Shown: positions 7,599 to 17,114 of the stretch, piece after piece
Layout: every line of letters begins with the position of its first letter
Position numbering within the stretch: position 1 is the first letter of the stretch
Virus record (IMG/VR): IMGVR_UViG_3300012920_000307
Coordinates: 1 to 22,393 of that record
Source: a virus
Length of the DNA: 22,393 nt
Strand: one strand, 5' to 3'
Made by a program: the position numbers and the translations under genes
Notes under the pieces: model-generated
What the model saw: only the letters and a program-made list of their open reading frames with translations
Told to the model about the DNA's origin: nothing
Database searches by the model: none

Positions 7599-7656
7599 CT
7601 ACAAGTGCTGTAATCGTAAGTCTGTCGGCTGTGCTATCACCAATATTGTATCGCCC
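7599..7656 (-). other. Frameshift window joining the two halves of the long tail fibre gene
   Basis: The upstream frame stays open to a TAG at 7601-7599. The downstream frame is closed by a TGA at 7659-7657 and open after it. The downstream frame before the annotated restart reads [20 protein letters not shown], which continues exactly into the expected fibre motif ([20 protein letters not shown]). Adding one base near 7650-7640 (minus-strand ACAATATTGG) would give a single frame of 1109 codons. No X-XXY-YYZ slippery heptamer is present in this window, which favours a deletion or sequencing error over programmed frameshifting. Confidence 0.8.
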
Positions 7657-9236
7657 TCAAAATCAGCAGAAGTTGTTGAGATGAGGTTTGTAAAGCGACC
7701 GATAGGTGAACTGAATGTCTGACCAGATGCAAGTGAAGTTGTACCAGAGACTGTTAGATCACCACCAACTGTGAGATCATTGTCTGTAGCGACTGTATTT
7801 GCAAAGAGTGTGTTCGCAAAAATTTGATGATATCTGCTTGATGTCGTACCAAGATCATGTCTTTCACCAGTCTTTGGTGTGATATCTGATCCAAGAACAC
7901 CCTTAACTTTGATAACATCGCCAGATGCATTACCAAGATTCACATCACCGTTGAATGAAGCTGTACCAGTTGTTGACTGATTGGCAAACTTACCCTTGAC
8001 TGTAATTGTATCTGTCTGAGCATCACCAAGTGTCATGTTGCCATTGAATGTTGCGGCACCATTTGCTGTCAACGTAGTAATCGTTAGAGCATTAAGTGTA
8101 GAAGAGCCATCTACATTAAGTGTTCCGCTTGTGCTAATATTACCAGAAGTATGAGCAACAGTGAACGCACCATCTGTATCAATACCACCATCTAGAGATG
8201 CAAGACCGTTCGCTGTGAGTGTACTACTGATACCAACTGTATTAAAGACACCAGCACCACCATTTGTATTATCGGCGAATAGTGTTCCCCATTTACGAGT
8301 AGCAGAACCAAGATTACCAAGTGCATCTGACACAGGAATAAGAGATGATCCTACGCCTTGTGATCCAGCAGTGCCTGTTGTAATAATATCTGTTGTGACT
8401 GTACCATCAAAGAATGCGTTGCGAAACTCTCTGTTTGGAGATCCAATATCTACACTGTCATCAGCCACTGGAAGAATGTTGCCACTTGTTGTAAGTCCAA
8501 CTGATTGTACGTTAGACGCAAACTTTGCTAAACCATCAGAATTGACATGCGCTACAACTACATTTGCAGAGTCTGCGATTCTAAACTCACTATCTCCACC
8601 TGCATCGACAAGCTTTAGCATAACTCCTGAGTCGCCAGCAGTTGAGTTGGCTGCCATGTGCAAGAATGCTTTGTCTGTTCCATTTGAGAACACAATAGCT
8701 GGTTGACCACCGAAAGCGGTAAACGATGAGTTTGAGCCAGATAAAATAAAGTTGGCAGCGTTTGTCGATAGATCGGTGATATCTCTTAGAGTTAAGTCTT
8801 TAAACGCTGGATTGTCAGTGCCACCTGAAAGTCTCAAAAACTGACCAGCAGTACCGCCGCTAAGAATGACACGGGAAACATCACCAAGATTCACACGGTC
8901 ATTACCAGCAGTAGTGAATGTGACGTTACCAGTGAATGTTGCGTTAGCAGAGACGCTGAGACTTGTTCCAGAGATAGTTGTGTTAGACGCAACAGTTAGC
9001 GCACCGCCAGTGCCACTAGTTGTGTTACCACCCTTGAGAGTTGTTGTTCTCAAGTTAGTCGCACTAAATGTACCAGATACATGACCGTTACCTTTGGCCG
9101 CTCCGCCTCTGTTGGCAGAACCAGCTCTAGATACAGTTACCACATTGTTACTCATCGTGGTAGCGGCGAGATTTGTATTCAATCTCCAAGTATTAAAACT
9201 ATCATTCAGATTTGTATTTGATACTGCAACAGTCAT
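7599..9236 (-). CDS. Tail fibre protein, N-terminal part (gene split by apparent frameshift)
   Basis: This frame encodes 545 residues, starting '[20 protein letters not shown]'. It is rich in Thr, Ser, Asn and Gly, and built of repeating beta modules typical of trimeric phage fibres ('[20 protein letters not shown]', '[20 protein letters not shown]', '[20 protein letters not shown]'). A recurrent motif of the type I-P-x-n-L-G-S-x-R-W-x-x-L-F-A occurs at least twice ('[20 protein letters not shown]', '[20 protein letters not shown]'). The last residues ([14 protein letters not shown]) do not fit the repeat pattern. The pattern resumes in the -1 frame, so this is most likely the first half of a fibre of about 1108 residues whose second half lies at 5911-7656. 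The start overlaps the 72-residue gene by four bases (ATGA), with an AAGG ribosome site upstream. Confidence 0.85.
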   Translation of the reverse strand: MTVAVSNTNLNDSFNTWRLNTNLAATTMSNNVVTVSRAGSANRGGAAKGNGHVSGTFSATNLRTTTLKGGNTTSGTGGALTVASNTTISGTSLSVSANATFTGNVTFTTAGNDRVNLGDVSRVILSGGTAGQFLRLSGGTDNPAFKDLTLRDITDLSTNAANFILSGSNSSFTAFGGQPAIVFSNGTDKAFLHMAANSTAGDSGVMLKLVDAGGDSEFRIADSANVVVAHVNSDGLAKFASNVQSVGLTTSGNILPVADDSVDIGSPNREFRNAFFDGTVTTDIITTGTAGSQGVGSSLIPVSDALGNLGSATRKWGTLFADNTNGGAGVFNTVGISSTLTANGLASLDGGIDTDGAFTVAHTSGNISTSGTLNVDGSSTLNALTITTLTANGAATFNGNMTLGDAQTDTITVKGKFANQSTTGTASFNGDVNLGNASGDVIKVKGVLGSDITPKTGERHDLGTTSSRYHQIFANTLFANTVATDNDLTVGGDLTVSGTTSLASGQTFSSPIGRFTNLISTTSADFEGDTILVIAQPTDLRLQHL

Positions 9237-9451
9237 TTGTTACCTTCTTTGTCTATCATTTGTAAGAGAAGAGATTTTATTTCAGAAACATCTCGTTTAA
9301 GGTCTTCAATCTCTCTGTCTTTTTTTCTTTGTTGTTCTCTTCTCGCTTTATATTTAGATAGAGCATCCGTGTCAACATTTAAAACAGCAGAACTATTTTG
9401 ATCTCTAACTAGGTCCTCATTATCTTTTATTTTTACATAACCTATTCTCAT
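9233..9451 (-). CDS. Small coiled-coil protein between structural genes, function unknown
   Basis: A 72-residue protein. Its N-terminal half is compact ('MRIGYVKIKDNEDLVRDQNS', then 'AVLNVDTDALSKYK'), and its C-terminal half is a charged helix ('REIEDLKRDVSEIKSLLLQM') with heptad-like Leu/Ile spacing, likely a coiled coil. I recall small proteins of this pattern (beta start with VRD and VLN, then a helix) in marine T4-like structural blocks, but no function for them. It starts two bases after the 1956-residue gene and overlaps the next gene by four bases (ATGA), so translation is probably coupled. A role in attaching or assembling the following fibre is an inference from position only. Confidence 0.8.
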   Translation of the reverse strand: MRIGYVKIKDNEDLVRDQNSSAVLNVDTDALSKYKARREQQRKKDREIEDLKRDVSEIKSLLLQMIDKEGNK

Positions 9452-9453
9452 GA

Positions 9454-12400
9454 TTATCTCTGAAGTGCAATTGCTCTCATATCTTTCACAAGGGGTACAA
9501 TATTAGTGCCGCTACTTGTCATCACAATCTTGATTGCAAATGTTTTGTATGTAGCGTAAATAGAGCCATCCGAACTTCTGTAAGATACAACATTGTTGTT
9601 AGCACTATTTAGTTGCGCTTGATTATCAGCATTCGAACCAAGGAAGTTATCACCATTACTATTCGCAGAGAATCCGTATTCAAACTCTTTGAAGTCTGTA
9701 GTATCGACACTATCAGAGAGAGTATTAGATGCAGTGATTTGTGTCAGAAGCGTATAGTCTTTGTCACTAAAGTTCTGTGAATCTTCTGCATTGTGGATTC
9801 TCGAATACACTTTGATATCTGTTCCTGATGGCTTGTAAGCACTCAAGAAGATTTTGATATCTTCAGCATCTTGTCCATCAGCAAGTTCGACTGGCTTAGA
9901 AATGTATCTCATTACTGCATCACCAGTTTCGTTAGTTTCATTTGTGAACGAGTTGTTGATGATGTTTTCTACGACATAAGCGTTTGTTCTTGACAAGTCT
10001 ACAACAGGCGATAGTCTGCTATCAGTAGATGAGAATGTGCCTTTGAGAACAAGAGACTTCTTAGAGCCAGAAACAGCCGCTAGTCCAGCCTCATTTGTCT
10101 TACCGAAGATTTTCTTTTCTGCATCACGGAAGTTATTCTCAACGTCGAGATCAATATCTGTAAATGCAGAAGAGATGGTGCCACCAGTGCTTGTAAGTCT
10201 AGCACTCCAGTTTGCGCTTGTGTTAGCGTAAGTCAACTGAGGAATCTTAGGAACAAGTGTATTCATAATCAAGTTGTTAGCCGCTAGAACTCTTGCAGAT
10301 GCACCACTGACTGTGCCACGAATGAAGCCATTTGCAAATGATCCAGAAGAACCTTTGACATTCATTCTTAGATTTGTTGTATCTAAGAAATCGATGAAGC
10401 CTGATGTTGTGTTCGCAGTGAACGATACCACGTTACCTACGAATGTGCTTGCTCCGACATAAAGATTTTCTGCATCACCAGTTGTTGGGAATGTACCCTT
10501 GTTGTCAATCTTGATTGCAACTTGACCACCACCATATGTGCCGATAGAACGAATTGTTCCATTTGCGACATTTGTTTTGTTTCTGATGACGGTTCCAACT
10601 GATAGTGTTTGTGTGTTCGCTACAACAAGAATTGATTCACCAGTTACTTTTTCTTCAGCATTGAACGTGCCTGTGAGATTATCAATGTTAAGATAGTCAA
10701 TCTCTTTGTTTTCAACGTATGCAATACCAGTGCTTGAAGTGAAGTTTGCACGATATAGATTGAACTTCAAGTCTTCATTCTGAATAGCAGTCCAAGATTT
10801 GTCGTTTGCAGATGAGAATAGAACACCAGAAGCAGGTTGCTTGTTAATGATACGACTGTCATCAACATCTGTACCACCCATTGCGCCAACCCATACTGCA
10901 TACTCATCGTTATCACCTGCAGGCTTGATTGTAATACAGTAATCTCTGCCAGCTCTCAAGAAGACTGGTGAGTCGAATACAAATTGTGTCTCATCACTGC
11001 CGCCGCCTGTACCAGCCGAGTTAGCAGTGATAGCAGAAGGTTGAAGTGTCTTTGATGCAAAAGGCAGAACAATAGGTGTTGGGAATCCGTTCTCAACTTC
11101 ACGAAGCTGAAGTGTGATTGGATATGTGCTTGACTTTTTACCAAAGAAGACACCAACTTTAGTTGCAAAGATACCCTCTCCATCTGGACCTGTGTCTACA
11201 GTGAACGTCTGAGACATAGGATCATTTCCTCGACCCGTCTGTTCTGGCGGAGGATTATCCTCTGGAGGCTGCACTGTAATAGAACTTGTAAGCGTTCTTG
11301 TATCCTGAACCTGATTTGTCTGAATCTGAGGTTGAACAAGATTTACAGAAGCGCCCCTCTGAGTAATATTGAGAGGAATGCTTGTGTAATCACCAAACGC
11401 CGAAGTTGTAATCAGTGATGATTGAGTGATCGTATTAGCAACGTCTTTAAATTCAAAACGCTTTGTACCAATTCTGAATTTTAGAGTATCAGTATTTGGC
11501 AGTCTGAAGTTAGCGTGAACTGTACCCGAACTATCTGTTGTGAGTGTCGATCCTTCAGCCGCAGTATTAGCAAACGAAGAGTTAGCTGGTGTTACAAAGT
11601 CAGATACAAGTTCATTATCAAAGTATGCAAATACTCTTGTGTTCGGCTTCATACCAACACCAGTTACCTGGATCAAGCGAGAACGCATGAAATCTCTTAC
11701 AGCGACATTCTCTACAAAACCACCAATACTGAAGTTTTGTGAAGATGGGCTAACCGAAGTTTGAATACCATTGATAATTTGTTGTGTTTGTGTCGTAACC
11801 TGATTACCTGTCTGAGTTGAAGCACTCGAAACAGTTGTCCAGTTACCCCAATCAATGCCTGTGAAACCTGTTGCATTTGCAATCTGTTCAATAGCTTCAT
11901 ACATTCCATCAAAGTCTAGCTGAATATCAGGCAGAGTTGTAATGTCAGGCGTATTATCCATAGGCGGATTGAGGATCACTTCACCTTTCCAGTTGAAAGT
12001 GATCTCTTGTACAGGATTTCTTAACTTACTTGCAAAAGGTTGCTTTAACTCGTTTGTATGTGTATATGAAAGTGTAAGTAAGTTGCCAGTCTTTGTAACA
12101 TTTGATGAAGTAAATGATACGTCTTTCTCAAGACCAACGTCTGTTCTACGGAAAGCAGGTCTTAGTTCATTCTTATTTCTATCGATAGCAGCCCTATAAC
12201 CAACTTTTGTTGTGTCAGCATGATTGTGACCATCAAAGTTTTCTACAAAGAAGCCGTTCTTAAATCTCTCTAGACCAGTGCTATCAAAGAGTTGCTTGTT
12301 TCTTGCATTAGCCTCTAGAGCATTGAGTGAAGAATAGTACTCTAGATTCTGAACACGACTTTCAATAGCTCTTAGATCGGCCATTGTATATCTGCGATTG

Positions 12401-15324
12401 TTCTCAAGTGATAGTTTCACCTGATAATCTGTTCTGTCGCTTGCTCTTGCTGCCTGTGCAGACAAAGAAGGATACACAGGAACATCAAGAACAGCAATTG
12501 TCATCGTGCCTGCTTTTTCATCAGGCGTCTTTGGTGAGAGTGAAGGAACACCTTTGATGACTTCAATGCGACCAGCTTCAGTAACAACAACCCTGTCTTT
12601 TCTCGGCAGATAGAACTGAACATCTGCCTGAAAGTTTTCATCAGGTGTTGGGAAGTATGCACCATCACTGTCGATATCGAAAGTTGTGCTTGTAGCGGGA
12701 TTTGTAGGTGCGGCAGCGGTCGTTCCTGTTGTTGAAACTGCTACTGTATTTGCTTTGAATGATCTGAAGTCTACTGCATCACGCAAGTCAAAAGTTCTAC
12801 CAGTTGTAGGTGATACAAACTTAGGAATATCTTGTGTGACAATAGCAGTAGTGTTAGCTGTATTGCTATCATCTACAGGATATGAGTCTACTGACAAGAA
12901 GCCGATACCCTGAGAGCGATCTCTACCAAAGTGGTGGAACTTAACCATGAGTCCAGAGTTTGTCAAGTCAAGTGTACTTGAAGCTTTCTTGACAAGAGCC
13001 GAAGTATCATAGAACGCATCTTTCATACCAGTGTCAAGTTCAAAGTGTGATGTAACATCATTGTCTGTTGTGCCAACACCAGTGTTTGAACCTTTGTAAA
13101 CTGCTACGAGTTTGAATGCATCTGATACACCAAGCGGCCAAGGACCATTCTTACTGGCTGAGTGTGAGCCAGTATTGATATGCACATATCTGTCTTTGTT
13201 TACAGTCTTTGCTGTCTGTACAGCCGATGTTCTAAGAACATTGAAGTATACAGAAGCCGAGAATGACGATAGATTCGCTTGCTGTAGATTGATTGTGTGT
13301 GTCGTAGAAGAAGACGAAATCGTTCCGTTACCTGATAGATCGAAGATGTAACCTGTTGGGAACAATGTTCTGTGCGGAAGAGATACACTTGAACGGGTAA
13401 CTGCAATAGTATTTGCAACCTTTAGTGAAGTATTGTTTGTAACCGCAGTGATACGTTCGTTATAAGTGTTACTACCGTCAGTGATACGAATGAAATCGCC
13501 AACCTGATATGCTGTGGTAAATGCTGTCCCTGTACCAGTAATCGTATTGCCAGAAATAGCAGATACTTTACCTGTATGAGCATCAGTGGTTGCTTCAGCT
13601 TTCGCTACGACAATGACATTTCTCTCTTCAGTATTTGTGAGAGATCCAGTTTCGTTGAGTGTTTCTGTACCACCAGCATGTGCAGAGTTAGCTGATACTG
13701 TAGCAGAGCCACTAGTAAATGTAACAGTCTTTTCTGTGCGGAAGACAAACTGAGTGTCAACTGTGCCAGCAGAATCTGTAAGTTGCTTTGTACCCTTCTG
13801 AGTGAACGGGAAGACAAGAGTGTTAAGTCCTGGCTCTTTGAGTTTAGCAACAGCGGGTGTACCTTCTAGTACAATATCTGCCATCGACTTAGGACCAGAA
13901 CTGTTGTTCTCATAGATACCACGAACCTGTGAGAACGACTTGCCTGCATTCATTTGAACATCGAACAGATAGATACGGAACTGACCGTTAAATGTGCCAG
14001 GAGTACCGCTGTGATATTGGAAACCACGAACTCTCGCAGTACCGATTTCAGCACCCTGGGCACCTTGTGCGCCAAGATTTTTGCCAGAGATACCTTTCTG
14101 TGCGCCATCTCTTAGAGAAACTTCACGAAGACCTTGGAAGTCCCAAGTGCCTACGACTTCCTTTGCGATGACGTAATTACCGAAGCCCTGTGACAGTACT
14201 CTTGCATCTTTTGTCTCAAAGTCAGTGGCTTTGTCAACATCTTTGTAAAGTGGGTTAATAAGTTCAACACGATTGCCATTAACATAGCCAGCGCCCTTTT
14301 CGATTTCAGCAACAAGTTTAAGATAGTTACCATCTGAGTAGCGACCAAGATTTGTGCCAGACTTCAGATGTTCACGGATACGAACATTGAAAGGATTAAT
14401 AGCATAGTTGCCATTTGTTTCAAATGTTCTGTTAGCAATATAACGACCCAAGTCAGAGTATACTGTGTCAGTATTCTTCTTTGTAATAACACCATCAGTG
14501 ATTTCAGCGAGTGTCACAAATGTTGTAGTATTTGCTGAATTGATAGGTCTAGATACAAGAGTAGGAACAATCTTTAGACGATCAGCACCAGGTGCGGCGA
14601 AGTTGGTAGCACCAGTTGCATTGTCAAGAAGTGAACTGTCTTGATTTGAGTCGATAGTTGATTCTTTTGATTCGAATCCAATTTGTGCGCTTGGAGTTGA
14701 ATCATATTTGTTTACAATAGTACTCTGAGGTGCAATCTTAATGAATGAACCTTTGTGATAAAGAACACCATCACCAACTGTCGCTCTAAAGCCCTTGCCT
14801 GTAGCGCCAGATGTGATTGTATTTGCGGCAACTTTGAAAGAGTTGTCGCTTCTGTTGCGAACAATAAGTGTTTCATTGTCGCTAAATGCCCTGGTTGTGT
14901 TATTAGAACCAGCGTTTGTGTACTGAACAAAGATCGACAAGAAGTTAGGATCGGCAGCTTCAGAACCTTCTTTTGCGTCGATAAGTTGGGCAGTCATTCC
15001 AGATGTTTCACCAGTAACGACTGCATTCGCAATTTTACCACTAGTGAAGAAGTCGCCTAGAAGCATGACACGATTGTTTGCATCTTTGTCTCTAAGCTTT
15101 ACAAAGTCAACAGTCTCGGTCTTGATTGGCGAGCCAGTGATGATTGTACCATCTCTTAGAAATTCGTCAGCAAGACGTTCAGTCTGATTCTGAAGAATAG
15201 ACTGTAGTTGTGTTAGTTCTCTTGCCTGAACAGCAAAGCCGGGACGAAATAGAATACGATGAAAGTTTTTACTTTCAGTAAAATCGTCATAGTATGGACT
15301 TTGATTTAGATTTGTTTCAATCAT
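9454..15324 (-). CDS. Giant virion structural protein, DUF4815-like, probable peripheral baseplate or fibre component
   Basis: At 1956 residues this is the largest protein in the window. Its N-terminus has the conserved block 'NLNQSPYYDDFTESKNFHRI' followed by 'LFRPGFAVQARELTQLQSIL' (residues 5-45), which I recall from large marine T4-like phage virion proteins assigned to DUF4815. Other landmarks are a 'GTGTAFTTAYQVGDFIRI' module near 600, a helical segment 'SSLNALEANARNKQLFDSTG' and 'LERFKNGFFVENFDGHN' near 1000-1040, and a Pro-rich linker 'QPPEDNPPPEQ' near 1358. Directly after the linker comes 'DPMSQTFTV', opening a C-terminal beta-rich half. It sits where T4 has gp9-gp12, none of which I can recognise here, so it may replace some of them. 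No enzymatic motif is seen. The stop is two bases before the next ATG. Confidence 0.8.
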   Translation of the reverse strand: MIETNLNQSPYYDDFTESKNFHRILFRPGFAVQARELTQLQSILQNQTERLADEFLRDGTIITGSPIKTETVDFVKLRDKDANNRVMLLGDFFTSGKIANAVVTGETSGMTAQLIDAKEGSEAADPNFLSIFVQYTNAGSNNTTRAFSDNETLIVRNRSDNSFKVAANTITSGATGKGFRATVGDGVLYHKGSFIKIAPQSTIVNKYDSTPSAQIGFESKESTIDSNQDSSLLDNATGATNFAAPGADRLKIVPTLVSRPINSANTTTFVTLAEITDGVITKKNTDTVYSDLGRYIANRTFETNGNYAINPFNVRIREHLKSGTNLGRYSDGNYLKLVAEIEKGAGYVNGNRVELINPLYKDVDKATDFETKDARVLSQGFGNYVIAKEVVGTWDFQGLREVSLRDGAQKGISGKNLGAQGAQGAEIGTARVRGFQYHSGTPGTFNGQFRIYLFDVQMNAGKSFSQVRGIYENNSSGPKSMADIVLEGTPAVAKLKEPGLNTLVFPFTQKGTKQLTDSAGTVDTQFVFRTEKTVTFTSGSATVSANSAHAGGTETLNETGSLTNTEERNVIVVAKAEATTDAHTGKVSAISGNTITGTGTAFTTAYQVGDFIRITDGSNTYNERITAVTNNTSLKVANTIAVTRSSVSLPHRTLFPTGYIFDLSGNGTISSSSTTHTINLQQANLSSFSASVYFNVLRTSAVQTAKTVNKDRYVHINTGSHSASKNGPWPLGVSDAFKLVAVYKGSNTGVGTTDNDVTSHFELDTGMKDAFYDTSALVKKASSTLDLTNSGLMVKFHHFGRDRSQGIGFLSVDSYPVDDSNTANTTAIVTQDIPKFVSPTTGRTFDLRDAVDFRSFKANTVAVSTTGTTAAAPTNPATSTTFDIDSDGAYFPTPDENFQADVQFYLPRKDRVVVTEAGRIEVIKGVPSLSPKTPDEKAGTMTIAVLDVPVYPSLSAQAARASDRTDYQVKLSLENNRRYTMADLRAIESRVQNLEYYSSLNALEANARNKQLFDSTGLERFKNGFFVENFDGHNHADTTKVGYRAAIDRNKNELRPAFRRTDVGLEKDVSFTSSNVTKTGNLLTLSYTHTNELKQPFASKLRNPVQEITFNWKGEVILNPPMDNTPDITTLPDIQLDFDGMYEAIEQIANATGFTGIDWGNWTTVSSASTQTGNQVTTQTQQIINGIQTSVSPSSQNFSIGGFVENVAVRDFMRSRLIQVTGVGMKPNTRVFAYFDNELVSDFVTPANSSFANTAAEGSTLTTDSSGTVHANFRLPNTDTLKFRIGTKRFEFKDVANTITQSSLITTSAFGDYTSIPLNITQRGASVNLVQPQIQTNQVQDTRTLTSSITVQPPEDNPPPEQTGRGNDPMSQTFTVDTGPDGEGIFATKVGVFFGKKSSTYPITLQLREVENGFPTPIVLPFASKTLQPSAITANSAGTGGGSDETQFVFDSPVFLRAGRDYCITIKPAGDNDEYAVWVGAMGGTDVDDSRIINKQPASGVLFSSANDKSWTAIQNEDLKFNLYRANFTSSTGIAYVENKEIDYLNIDNLTGTFNAEEKVTGESILVVANTQTLSVGTVIRNKTNVANGTIRSIGTYGGGQVAIKIDNKGTFPTTGDAENLYVGASTFVGNVVSFTANTTSGFIDFLDTTNLRMNVKGSSGSFANGFIRGTVSGASARVLAANNLIMNTLVPKIPQLTYANTSANWSARLTSTGGTISSAFTDIDLDVENNFRDAEKKIFGKTNEAGLAAVSGSKKSLVLKGTFSSTDSRLSPVVDLSRTNAYVVENIINNSFTNETNETGDAVMRYISKPVELADGQDAEDIKIFLSAYKPSGTDIKVYSRIHNAEDSQNFSDKDYTLLTQITASNTLSDSVDTTDFKEFEYGFSANSNGDNFLGSNADNQAQLNSANNNVVSYRSSDGSIYATYKTFAIKIVMTSSGTNIVPLVKDMRAIALQR

Positions 15325-15341
15325 TTAACTGCCTTTACCCT

Positions 15342-17114
15342 TTAGAAATCCAGAATGATTTTAATATCTTCAGTCTGGTCGATGTCTCTTGTAACTTTCT
15401 GTACGTTCTCTGTGTAGATAAACTCACCCGAGAATGTGTTTGCTTCTGGACCTTTAATCGAAGAAATTGTTGCGATTTTTGTAGCACTATCTCTTTTTAG
15501 AATTACATCATCATTCGTAAACGGAACTCTATTACCGTCGCTCTGTACATTATTTATATAGATATTAAAGAAGGATGTATCAGATTCTGTCTCATCTCTC
15601 TTTGTAAATACAACATTTCCGTTTGCACCAAACACTGCATTATTAGCTGATTGATTTGCTCTTAGCGTTGGATTTAGTTCTGTGATGAAGTTTAGTTCTC
15701 CAAGTTCACACAACAGACGCATTCTTTCATTTGTTAGTGTTTCTTCTGCGACGATTTCATTTACTGGATTGCTACCACTCATTTGCTGATATGATACCAA
15801 TGCTCTTGTCGTGAGTCTGAGTGTGCTAGGACTATTTGAAGTGTTTGCTACATGCTCTGTTGACACAAAGTTATTGTTTGAGTCACATTTTAGAATAGGA
15901 TCTTTTAGAATACTAATCGATCTGAAATCTGTGTTTGCAGGAATATATCCGTTACCGTTAGCAGACACTCCAAGTGAACCCTCTAGTTCTGTGTTTAGAA
16001 GAATCTTATCACCACCAAGTTCACGAACGGGATCTGAACCATGGCCGCCAAGAGGTGAAATGACAGCGTTTGCAGTTGCGCCAGTGCCATGAACACTGTT
16101 TGCAACAATAAGAACAGATGCTTCAGAATATTGTTGACCAACATTAATCACATTCACGTTAGCGATCTGACCAGATGCATTGACTTCAGAATATGCAAGT
16201 GCGCCTCGTCCATCACCTCTGACTAGAACACTAGGTGAAATGATCACCCTTGAGTCTGTGTTTGCTAGAGTTGTAAATGCTGAGTTTACAGTCAGAGTTT
16301 TAGTTGATCCTGCATAGTTTGTGATTCTTCTAAGCTGACCTGCTCCAGTTCCTGTGCTGATATAAACACTTGAGTTGTTGTAGAAGTTATCAACAGACGA
16401 TGGAGGATTATCGCCAGCGGCTGACAGTCTGAGAGTTGTAGATGTTGTTGAAAGAACTACACCGTTAGCAAGTTGCTGATATCCACTGCCTTTATTATTT
16501 GTTTCAATGACTTCAATAGAACCATTAACAGCCGCATTTTGAACTGCAACTTGCCTATCACCCTCAACAGAACCATCAGTAGCTGATATATTTTTCACAG
16601 GCATATGAGATGCAGTTAGAAACTTATCTGCTTCACCCAATGAGATTGTATACATGTACTTCCACATATAACCATCAGATGTAGTAAATGGAAGAGTAGA
16701 AAAATCTGTCGGCTTGATTGTAGATGCCGCACCTTCATTATTATACAGACACTTGTATACGTTGTTTTCATCTGTCATAACATAGTAAGAGCGAGTATGA
16801 AGATTTGTATCAGAGTCACGATACATTGCATAAACTCTGCCAGTCTCCCAGTTATGTCTTGGAACAACATGACTTACATCACCAGTAGTAATCTTTTTAG
16901 CACCAATCGCTTGACGCCAAAGCTCTCTTTGCTTATACGCATCTGTTTCGATAGGAGTAGGAGCAGTAGGTTCAGTTGTATATTCATTTTGATTACCAAG
17001 AACTACATAAAGAACATTTGATTCTTTTGTTGATCTACCATCTTGACGAGACAAAGACTCAACAAAAGCCTTTGCATTCATGATGCTCATTTCTTTACTA
17101 GTAAATGCAGGCAT
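15342..17114 (-). CDS. gp8: Baseplate wedge subunit, gp8-like (enlarged)
   Basis: A 590-residue protein whose N-terminal region matches the gp8 baseplate wedge family: 'NVLYVVLGNQNEYTTEPTAP' near residue 40, 'QRELWRQAIGAKKI' near 70, and 'TTSDGYMWKYMYTIS' near 150, ending in 'TEDIKIILDF'. T4 gp8 has 334 residues and bridges gp7, gp10 and gp6 at the wedge arm. The extra length lies mainly in an inserted beta-rich region. It includes 'VYISTGTGAGQLRRITNY' around residue 250 and 'LVRGDGRGALAYSEV' around 300, motifs also typical of phage fibre and spike proteins. The start overlaps the gp7-like stop (TAATG). The gene ends 17 bases before the next start, and that gap carries an AAAGG ribosome-binding sequence. 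Confidence 0.87.
   Translation of the reverse strand: MPAFTSKEMSIMNAKAFVESLSRQDGRSTKESNVLYVVLGNQNEYTTEPTAPTPIETDAYKQRELWRQAIGAKKITTGDVSHVVPRHNWETGRVYAMYRDSDTNLHTRSYYVMTDENNVYKCLYNNEGAASTIKPTDFSTLPFTTSDGYMWKYMYTISLGEADKFLTASHMPVKNISATDGSVEGDRQVAVQNAAVNGSIEVIETNNKGSGYQQLANGVVLSTTSTTLRLSAAGDNPPSSVDNFYNNSSVYISTGTGAGQLRRITNYAGSTKTLTVNSAFTTLANTDSRVIISPSVLVRGDGRGALAYSEVNASGQIANVNVINVGQQYSEASVLIVANSVHGTGATANAVISPLGGHGSDPVRELGGDKILLNTELEGSLGVSANGNGYIPANTDFRSISILKDPILKCDSNNNFVSTEHVANTSNSPSTLRLTTRALVSYQQMSGSNPVNEIVAEETLTNERMRLLCELGELNFITELNPTLRANQSANNAVFGANGNVVFTKRDETESDTSFFNIYINNVQSDGNRVPFTNDDVILKRDSATKIATISSIKGPEANTFSGEFIYTENVQKVTRDIDQTEDIKIILDF
15551..15558 (-). promoter_or_regulatory. Possible T4-type late promoter (TATAAATA) inside the gp8-like gene
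   Basis: The minus strand reads TATAAATA here, the exact -10-like consensus used by T4 late sigma gp55. It lies about 230 bases upstream of the 1956-residue gene. It is within coding sequence (Tyr-Ile-Asn-Asn codons), so chance occurrence is quite possible. Confidence 0.35.

Noticed and set aside
7599-7656. Programmed -1 ribosomal frameshift site
   Set aside because: The shift direction fits -1, but no X-XXY-YYZ heptamer occurs between the two limiting stops, so a simple base loss or sequence error is more likely.
8161-8706. 181-residue plus-strand open frame
   Set aside because: Antisense shadow of the long tail fibre gene; composition is explained by the opposite-strand repeats.
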